A DNA stretch of 17,880 nt, from positions 2,581 through 20,460 of the forward strand of contig MU603105.1 in assembly GCA_025201865.1 (NCBI GenBank), read 5' to 3'. Shown piece by piece: positions 1 through 6,573 of the stretch. Under the pieces are notes generated by a model. That model was given only the letters and a program-made list of their open reading frames with translations, was not told the origin of the DNA and did not search any database. Every line of letters starts with the position of its first letter. The first letter of the stretch is position 1. Source of the stretch: Ramicandelaber brevisporus (Eukaryota > Kickxellomycota > Ramicandelaberales > Ramicandelaberaceae). A program made the position numbers and the translations under genes.

Positions 1-218
<218 letters not shown>

Positions 219-485
219 ATTCTCTTTGAATCTTTAGTCCCTTATTTTTCTTTTTAATTCCAAACCATGTCCCCTGTTTTCTCGCCAGCCATGTCTCGAG
301 CATCGAGCAGATTCTGATGCTGGCGCCTTGTCTGCTGCGGCTGTTGAATCAACAATTGCAGCACACGAGCCAAGTGTAGCACAAAATAATGTTGTGTGAC
401 ATTCGCAATACATGAGCTGGTCTACTCTCTCTCTTTCTTTCTCTCTTTTCCCGAGGATACGCTTTCAATCTTTTTACACAAACCA
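219..485. other. Intergenic: polyubiquitin 3' region and tri-UBL promoter/leader
   Basis: This stretch holds the 3' end of polyubiquitin and the promoter or leader of the next + gene. It contains T-rich tracts just after the stop (about 241-258) and an AATAAT near 385 that could serve as a weak poly(A) signal. A CT-rich tract lies at about 421-452, a common feature of fungal promoters and leaders. An 11-base motif ending in CGCCAGCC at 280-290 recurs at 510-520 inside the next leader. I see no tRNA and no convincing further gene. Confidence 0.5.
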
Positions 486-1229
486 ATGCTCGATACAGTG
501 AAGAAGGATTCTCGCCAGCCTCCTGCTAAAACTTCAATGCACATCTATGTACGAGTATTCAACGGTACAACTATAAAACTCGATGTTGAACCGTCTGATA
601 CTATTGGTGTCATTAAAAGAAAGATCCAGCAGCAGACAAACATTCCGGTTGAGCAGCAGCGTCTCACTAAAGATGACCTCTGGTTTGAGGACAAGGACAC
701 GGTATCATCATGTCGCATTGCAAGTGGGTCGGTTATCCATGTCGATTATCACACTCCGAGTAGATTCCAAGTCACAGTCAAGATTTGCTACACCAAAATC
801 ATCCAAGTCGAGGCTCAGTCTTCTGACACGGTCTATGATCTCAAGAACAAAGTATTCAACATGGAGGATATTCTGCCCGAGCAACAGCGCCTCATTTTCG
901 CTGGAAAGATAATCCATAATCATTTGACGTTGTCTGAGCTTCGCATCTCACATGGCTCACAGATTCACTTGATAATAACTGCCCCGCCTCGTTTCCAAGT
1001 AGAGATTGTGTATGCCAGATGTCGGCGGTTTGTGATGAGTGTGAAGTTGACAGACACCGTTGAGAGCCTCAAGAAGAGAATTGAAGATGAACAGGGAATC
1101 CCGGTTGAACAGCAGAGTCTCCATTATGGTAGACTTATGGAAAATGGGCATACGCTATCAGACTATGTCATATTTAATCGGTCTTCATACTCGTTTATAC
1201 TTCGTCGCATTGATAAGCAATTAACTTAA
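486..1229 (+). CDS. Tandem triple ubiquitin-like protein without di-glycine (diverged polyubiquitin paralogue)
   Basis: I infer that this is a former polyubiquitin gene turned into a fixed chain of three ubiquitin-like domains. The ATG at 486 gives 247 residues. A second in-frame ATG at 537 gives 230 and coincides exactly with ubiquitin Met1 (MHIYVR against MQIFVK), so 537 may be the true start. Units 1 and 2 are exactly 76 residues; unit 3 aligns with one residue deleted near position 46 and has a short tail. Ubiquitin landmarks kept in all three are S/T-D-T at 20-22, Lys27, I36-P37 (L37 in unit 2), E39-Q40-Q41 and the beta-grasp spacing. The C-terminal LRGG is replaced by TPSR, APPR and RIDK, so there is no visible cleavage or conjugation site. 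Only unit 2 keeps the LIFAGK segment (Ile44, Lys48). Codon use is less biased than in polyubiquitin, suggesting low expression. The frame is intact over about 230 codons, so I favour a working gene over a pseudogene. Function is unknown. Confidence 0.8.
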   Translation: MLDTVKKDSRQPPAKTSMHIYVRVFNGTTIKLDVEPSDTIGVIKRKIQQQTNIPVEQQRLTKDDLWFEDKDTVSSCRIASGSVIHVDYHTPSRFQVTVKICYTKIIQVEAQSSDTVYDLKNKVFNMEDILPEQQRLIFAGKIIHNHLTLSELRISHGSQIHLIITAPPRFQVEIVYARCRRFVMSVKLTDTVESLKKRIEDEQGIPVEQQSLHYGRLMENGHTLSDYVIFNRSSYSFILRRIDKQLT

Positions 1230-1274
1230 ACTGCTAACACTTGCGATATAAAAACAAAAACTGTTGTGATTGAA

Positions 1275-2785
1275 ATGAACCCAGATGACTGCATTAAACA
1301 GTCAGTGCCAGAGTCACTGCTTCCACCGGCAGCCGTTGATCTGCTCGAGCGTCAGCTTCAGGCCAATCGCGATTACCAACAGTCGCTGCTCGATTCTCTG
1401 AAAGAGATTGACGCTTCAATAGCACGAAACCGTCTGCTCCATAGACGTGTCTATCATCTTGCGCACGGCAAACCACCTCTGCCAGTCACATCAGGTGCTT
1501 CACCAAGCACAGATACCTCGAAGGACATGATTTATCTCAATCGTGCTCAAGCTCCAGATGGCAGTGGTGTCCGATTTCAGCGTACTCTGCATCCTTATTT
1601 TGCGGATGCCACTGATGGTAGCATTTCGTCTGCACTTGGCAGTAAAGGATATCGAGTTGAGTCTTCCAACATTCCAACACGCGTTTACTGGACAAACGAA
1701 GAAGTCGAGCAGCTTCGGAAAGGTATTCTTGAAGAAAACAGGCAATCTTTCATTGAGTACTTTACGGAATATTACACTCAGCAGCAACGGCAGCAGCAGC
1801 AGCAGACACACCAACAGGAACCACAGGTAACGGAGGAACAGATTGAGCTTGCAGTCAGTAAGACAATGGCGTCGATGCCAGAGCAGCATATATTAGAGAG
1901 ATTGGATGACCAAATTGATTGGGATTATATTAGCACAGAGTATGTTCCAACGCGCACTGCTAAAGAATGCCTTATTCGCTGGATTGGAACCGACCACCCT
2001 ATCATCAATAATGAGCCGTGGTCTTCCGAAGAATCACAGCGCCTTGCCAGAATCATCCGTGACAATGGCACAAGTGATTGGACTACGATTGCATCAATGA
2101 TGAGCGAAGGAACTCGTACACTACGCCAATGCTTCCAGCATTACCAGCGTCGTTTAAATCCAAATCATGTCAAGAAGCAATGGACACCCGATGAAGATTT
2201 TGCGCTCAAAGAGGCTGTACAGCGCTACGGTGAAGGAAACTGGACTCTAATCGCCCAATTGATGGGTGGCAGAACAGCGTCACAGGTTCTGCATCGCTGG
2301 ACACGCAGTGTAATGCCTGGTCTCAAAAATGGGAAGTGGACGGCAGAAGAAGATGCAGCAATTAGAGCTGGTGTCAAAGTGTATGGATTTGGGAGATGGA
2401 AAGCAATCTCTGAGCACATTCATGGAAGAACAGATGTTAAGGTTAGAGAGAGATATTGTAACATTTTGGACCCTGCAGTTATGCGTGGAAAGTTCACAGC
2501 TGAAGAAAGCCTGTTATTATTAAAGAGTGTTGCTCAGTATGGACCGCATAAATGGTCGTTGATTGCAAATAGTGTGATGATGGGGAAGAGGACTGATTAT
2601 CAGTGTGTGGCGCAATTTAAACAGATTGAGACTACTGTTAGAGCATTGGTGAATGTGCTGAAGGAGAGACCACTTGTGAGAGTTAATAGAAGAGATGTTA
2701 GAGGTGCAGATGTGGCTGGAGAAGACATGTTTGGAGAGATTTTGAGTATTAAACTAGTAGAGCCATTTGTTGAAAATGCACAACA

Positions 2786-2820
<35 letters not shown>

Positions 2821-3734
2821 CTCTATCTGATGAAACTGCTGCTTCAACTCCCGAAGTCAGCATGGCAGAGACCGAAACACCTACACAAACTGCATCATTG
2901 GAATCAACTCAAGATGTAGCAATAGCTCCGGCTATAACAACATCAGAAACGCCAGCGGAGTCCATAGTAAGAGTAGAAGCAGAAGCAGAAGCAGAAACAG
3001 AAGCAGTGCCCGGTGATGGCTCAGAGGCTACACCAGTTGGTACTATCAATGGCATTCATGATATGGATGGTAAATGGAGCACTATGGCCACCAAAACGCT
3101 GCTTGCCATTCTGCGACATATTAATGAAGAGCTTGGTGATGGCATCCAGGCATATCCATTCCTCAAGAAATGCCTCATTTTATCTAGTATCGTCCCCAGT
3201 GATGATCCGGAAATTCAGCCAATTCCACAGCGAAAGCGTGTTTCTGTCTTAAGGAAGCGCCAAGCCACCGCTGCCAGTATTGAAGCAGAAGCAACAGAGG
3301 TGGCGCCAGAAACTGAAGACGCAGTTTCGATCGAGACAGCACAAGCATCAGCACCAGCATCACCATCTGCATCACCATCTGCAACAGCTCAGCCATCCCG
3401 TAAACGAGGTCGCCCCAAGGGCTCAAACACGAAGGCAAAATTACTACATGCTGAGGATACTGGTAGTGCCAATGAGAATACGAATGTGAATCATGGTGAC
3501 ACTTTAACTGAAAGCACTGGGCGTATTCCACAGCCTACTCCTCAAACTATACGTCGCAGTGCTAAAGCTCGGCGACGGTCCGCAACATCCAATCCTGCTC
3601 AGGAAACCCAAGCTGATGCAACGGACATTCAGCCTGATAACGGAGCAGAAGAGGATGAAGTGCAATCTGCTACGAAGCGTCGTAGAGTTCAACCGCGTCG
3701 TGCATCTTCTAACAATGTTCACTATAAACTTTAA
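1275..3734 (+). CDS. SNAPC4: SNAPC4-like snRNA-activating complex subunit, Myb repeats with AT-hook
   Basis: This is a nuclear DNA-binding protein of 819 residues. The first ATG in frame is at 1275; the open frame before it has only a GTG. The N-terminus (about 20-60) is helical with an N-R-x-Y-Q pattern. A W-T-N-E-E block starts at residue 139, followed by a half Myb repeat near 216 and four Myb repeats whose first aromatic residues are W249, W303, W355 and F407, spaced 52-54 residues. Half plus four repeats is the architecture of SNAPC4/SNAP190, which in animals binds the proximal sequence element of snRNA genes for RNA polymerases II and III. Then come a Gln13 run (503-515), an Ala/Glu/Thr/Ser-rich linker with GAAGCA-type repeats, an AT-hook core RGRP near 709-717 and basic patches (KRRR) near the C-terminus. 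Alternatives are another multi-repeat Myb factor of the Bas1 or Reb1 type. The family call rests on repeat number and spacing, not on a search. Confidence 0.8.
2781..2819 (+). repeat. CAG/CAA tract coding Gln13 in the SNAPC4-like gene
   Basis: Thirteen consecutive Gln codons, nearly all CAG with CAA at positions 1 and 3. The long uninterrupted CAG run is expected to vary in length between isolates. It lies between the last Myb repeat and the acidic linker. A shorter Gln-rich stretch occurs at about 1780-1830. Confidence 0.9.
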
Positions 3735-3833
3735 ATTGATGTTTAACTCATACCGATTGTACCTAAACGTGTGCAATACTCATAACGGTTTAAATGTGCG
3801 TGTGCGTACGTGTGTTCGCGCGAGTGTTTTTTT

Positions 3834-3839
3834 TTTATT
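3834..3839 (-). terminator. AATAAA-type poly(A) signal for the MFS gene
   Basis: On the minus strand the stop at 3846-3844 is followed almost at once by AATAATAAAA, which includes AATAAA (TTTATT on the plus strand at 3834-3839). It is the nearest candidate cleavage signal for the transporter, only 5 bases past its stop. Confidence 0.45.
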
Positions 3840-3843
3840 ATTT

Positions 3844-5562
3844 TTACTCAATAAAGCTCGGGCTCGATGATTCTTTAGGTGTAGGCAATCCACAATTCTC
3901 CCCGATGAGTGTCATTGGCAGCGACGGCTTAGGATTTGCCGATATTCCCTCAGTGGGAACATATTCGACCATCTCCCTATCGTCTACATAGCTACTTTCT
4001 TGGTCCTTGTCACTTACATTTGAAGTTCTCTTGTTGGCTGTGGGCATCTTCTTCATCATAAATACCACCACCGCGGATAAGGCACTGCTAATTCCACACA
4101 TCATGAATACTTTTGCCAGCGATCTCGAGAATACATTGTGGACAAATTCCAACTGCTGCGGTGGCAACATGCTCAACTCAATCCCTCCCGTCATTGCTGC
4201 TCGCATCACGGTTGCTTCATCCAATATTGCAATCTCGTTCTTGATTCCATTGAACAGGATCGTGTTCTGAATTGCCAACCCGAAGACTGCACCACATATT
4301 CTAATAAATGTTGTGAAGGATGTCGACACAGCAATATCTGCAGCCTCAACAGTATGCTCAATAACTGCCAAGACCACCATGAGTGCCATACCGTATCCAA
4401 AGCCGATAATCGTCGAAGGGATTCCGTAAATCAGCGGAGAGATGTTGCTGGAGAGTTTGAACGCAATTACAAAAGCACCGACTGCCATGATGATAACACT
4501 GGCAAAGACTTGGAGACGTAAAAAGCCTAAGCGGGAAATTGCGATGCTGGTCAAGACTGCAGCAACAGCAAAGGCGACTGTGGCGGGAAGGATGGTTAGA
4601 CCGCCCTGGGTGGCAGTGTAATTGTGGACGAAGATCCAGTAGACTGGAGTGTAGTCGAGCATGCCGTAGGAAACCATACCGGTGATGAGTGACACAAGAG
4701 TGGCGGCGACCATGTTATGCATCTTGATTAGCCGCAAAGGAATTACAGGGTCCTTGGCAACGTACGCTTCGACGAAGATGAATGCGATTAAGCCGACGCC
4801 GCCTCCACAATAGAGGCCAATGATGTATGGAGTGTTCCAAGGCACCGTAATGCCTCCGGAGTTTGTGGCTGTTAGAATGCACACGGTTGATACGATGAAC
4901 AATACTGCACCAAGCATGTCCAGTCGCTTTAATTCTTGCAATATATGCTGAGGTGTATGTGAATCGACATAGTAAAAGTATGCGAGCAGAATCGAGATGA
5001 CACCGAACGGAGCGTTTGCAAAGAATGCGTAGCGCCATCCCCAATGGTCTACAAACAGACCTCCCAGCACAGGTCCAATTGCGCATCCGGCACCATATAG
5101 TGCTGAAACAATACCAGTGTAGACACTGCGCTCACTTTGAGGGCAGATATCTGTGATGATAATCACAGCCAGTGGGAAGATTCCACCAGCGCCAATGCCT
5201 TGAATCGACCTGAATAGAATAAACAGAGTAAATTGCTTTGCAATTCCACACAGGATGGAGCCAATGACGAAGCATACCAGAACGAACAGCAGCACTATTT
5301 TGCGACCGATAATGTCAGAGAGCTTGCCGTAGATTGGAACGAGGACAGTCGAGGAGAGCATGTAGACAATTCCAGGCAGAGTCACATTGTGGAATTCGGA
5401 AAATTCACCCAGCAAGGTTGGCAGAGCGGTGGCGACGATAGTAGAATCGAGAGCAGACATCAGGAGGGATAAGCAGAGACTGGTAAAAATGGCATAGAAC
5501 GATAGGCTTTGTGAAGGCTTGGGAAGCCACTTGGGCCAACGAAGACCTGATAGTACTGACAT
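3844..5562 (-). CDS. MFS transporter, DHA2 (14-helix drug:H+ antiporter) family
   Basis: This is a membrane exporter of 572 residues. ATG at 5562-5560 is the first ATG after an in-frame stop at 5709-5707; the open frame upstream has only GTG and looks like a pyrimidine-rich leader. Helix 1 carries the DHA motif D1 (LDSTIVATALP, near 37-50). Motif A (GKLSDIIGRK, near 79-88) lies in the loop between helices 2 and 3, and antiporter motif C (AIGPVLGGLF followed by DHWGWRYAFF, near 160-180) is typical of DHA2 proteins. Hydrophobic segments continue to about residue 505, consistent with 14 helices, followed by a polar cytosolic tail of about 65 residues rich in Ser, Asp and Glu. Family members export drugs, siderophores or basic amino acids at the plasma membrane or vacuole; the substrate cannot be told here. 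It is convergent with the SNAPC4-like gene and divergent from the Mdm1-like gene. Confidence 0.93.
   Translation of the reverse strand: MSVLSGLRWPKWLPKPSQSLSFYAIFTSLCLSLLMSALDSTIVATALPTLLGEFSEFHNVTLPGIVYMLSSTVLVPIYGKLSDIIGRKIVLLFVLVCFVIGSILCGIAKQFTLFILFRSIQGIGAGGIFPLAVIIITDICPQSERSVYTGIVSALYGAGCAIGPVLGGLFVDHWGWRYAFFANAPFGVISILLAYFYYVDSHTPQHILQELKRLDMLGAVLFIVSTVCILTATNSGGITVPWNTPYIIGLYCGGGVGLIAFIFVEAYVAKDPVIPLRLIKMHNMVAATLVSLITGMVSYGMLDYTPVYWIFVHNYTATQGGLTILPATVAFAVAAVLTSIAISRLGFLRLQVFASVIIMAVGAFVIAFKLSSNISPLIYGIPSTIIGFGYGMALMVVLAVIEHTVEAADIAVSTSFTTFIRICGAVFGLAIQNTILFNGIKNEIAILDEATVMRAAMTGGIELSMLPPQQLEFVHNVFSRSLAKVFMMCGISSALSAVVVFMMKKMPTANKRTSNVSDKDQESSYVDDREMVEYVPTEGISANPKPSLPMTLIGENCGLPTPKESSSPSFIE
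3850..3855 (+). terminator. AATAAA poly(A) signal for the SNAPC4-like gene
   Basis: A canonical AATAAA lies 116 bases after the SNAPC4-like stop, behind a GT-rich then T-rich stretch (3793-3845). It falls inside the last codons of the convergent MFS gene, so the two 3' ends should overlap if this signal is used. Confidence 0.55.
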
Positions 5563-6090
5563 ACTGTGTCTGCCTGAAGGATACTGCCTAACGATGAACT
5601 TTGAAACAATGCCAATTGAAGGTGGTGAAGGGGGAAAATAAAAAAGAGGGTAGAAGGCTAAGAAAGGCTTGAAGAAAGAAGAGTGTGATCCAGGCTTCTC
5701 CACTGACTAGTTGTACAATAAAACACTGGCTCTACTGCAATATATGAGCTTGCTTACTCTTATCGCTGTTGACTTCCGAACTCCACCAAGATTAAAATAT
5801 AAAAAAACTTACACAACAAAGCACTATAACCAATATTGCGAGACTGATGATATGTGCGATGAATTGTTATATTATTTATCTTTTTCTTTATTCTCTTCAG
5901 AGTGATGCCGCATTACACCTGAAGATCTGGGTCTGACGTGGATACACGTACAATCCGTTTGTTGAACTACCAAAGTGGATTAACCCCCTTTGTAATTGTA
6001 ACTTTCCGGTGGGCTGTTCACTTTTCAGCACAAATTGTAATTTAGATGTTGGATGGTGGAAGAAGGGGAGGAATAAAGTAAATAGGAGTA

Positions 6091-6150
6091 AAGTGAAGTG
6101 GAGTGGAGTGGAGTGGAGTGGAGTGAAGTGAAGTGAAGTGAAGTGAAGTG
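6091..6150. repeat. Pentanucleotide repeat (RAGTG)12
   Basis: Twelve perfect 5-base units in block order: two AAGTG, five GAGTG, five AAGTG. The two unit types differ by one base and occur in runs rather than mixed, as expected from slippage after a point change. It lies mid-way in the divergent promoter and is purine-rich on the plus strand apart from the T of each unit. Confidence 0.95.
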
Positions 6151-6226
6151 CTGGATGGTAATGTTGGCATTTCTGGCAATCTGTTTGGCTGTCTCTAAAG
6201 GAGACTGGTGAATGTCATCTAAAGTT

Positions 6227-6250
6227 TTCTTTTTTTTTAAAAAAAAAGAA
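6227..6250. repeat. 24-bp perfect palindrome TTC-T9-A9-GAA
   Basis: Nine T (6230-6238) are followed directly by nine A (6239-6247), flanked by TTC and GAA, so the inverted repeat is perfect over 24 bp with no spacer. Such dA:dT tracts disfavour nucleosomes in fungal promoters; that role here is an inference from its position between divergent genes. Confidence 0.9.
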
Positions 6251-6286
6251 CCATAGTACCACTGGAAGAGTATGCGCTGTTGCTTT

Positions 6287-6318
6287 CTCTCTCTCTCTCT
6301 CTCTATGTGTGTGTGTGT
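6287..6318. repeat. Compound microsatellite (CT)9 followed by a TG run
   Basis: Nine CT units (6287-6304) are followed after one A by a 13-base TG/GT run (6306-6318). It is a pyrimidine tract joined to a potential Z-DNA-forming tract, and is not coding in any supported gene. Confidence 0.9.
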
Positions 6319-6530
6319 AACAATGTGTCAGTGCCTTGGTGACAGTGTTATTGCAAGTGTCACTTTCTTTGTATGGGATTGTAGTTCGGGGGCCTTGCTG
6401 ACGTATTTTCAGGGAACCAACCATGCCTCTCTCCATCTTCCCCTATTTCTCTCTTCTCCGTCCATCGAATCAAAGGCCACGTTTCCGCCATTCGACCGCC
6501 TCTCTCGGCGAATATCTAATCTTACACTGT

Positions 6531-6562
6531 CTTTTCTTTTCTTTTCTTTTCTTTCTTTCTTT
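6531..6562 (+). repeat. Pyrimidine tract (CTTTT)4(CTTT)n before the Mdm1-like start
   Basis: Four CTTTT units then CTTT units, followed by TTGTTGTCAG at 6561-6570 and ATG at 6574. The tract is either a leader element or the polypyrimidine part of an intron acceptor, with CTAAT at 6516-6520 as a possible branch site. No strong GTAAGT-like donor was found, so an intron is not established. Confidence 0.6.
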
Positions 6563-6573
6563 GTTGTCAGGTC

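Larger units (their letters stand above)
5563..6573. promoter_or_regulatory. Divergent promoter region between MFS gene and Mdm1-like gene
   Basis: About 1 kb without a supported gene. From the left: the pyrimidine-rich MFS leader (5563-5703, as read on the minus strand); AT-rich DNA with TATA-like TTAAAATATAAAA near 5791-5803; an inverted pair ACGTG-GATA-CACGT at 5936-5949, of which TGACGTGG resembles a bZIP/CRE site; a short hairpin GTCTC-TAAAG-GAGAC at 6191-6205; several simple repeats listed separately; and a pyrimidine tract ending TTGTTGTCAG just before the ATG at 6574, which looks like a 3' splice site and may end a 5'UTR intron. No tRNA B-box or other RNA gene was seen. Site functions are inferred. 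Confidence 0.5.

Noticed and set aside
1266-1274. GTG at 1266 as start of the SNAPC4-like gene
   Set aside because: A eukaryotic nuclear gene should use the ATG at 1275, three codons later.
2600-2863. Minus-strand frame coding a Cys run opposite the SNAPC4-like gene
   Set aside because: The Cys run is only the reverse reading of the CAG tract, and the plus-strand frame carries clear Myb repeats around it.
5563-5703. N-terminal extension of the MFS protein by 47 residues
   Set aside because: The extension has no ATG, only GTG, and is Phe/Pro/Ser-rich from a pyrimidine tract. The DHA2 start fits the ATG at 5562.
5711-5905. Small 64-residue plus-strand frame in the divergent promoter
   Set aside because: Its sequence is low-information with a compositional bias toward AT-rich codons and no recognisable motif; it overlaps the probable MFS promoter.
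6091-6150. RAGTG repeat as telomeric or CRISPR-like array
   Set aside because: Units are 5 bases with no spacers, lie internally between two genes, and do not match telomere repeats.
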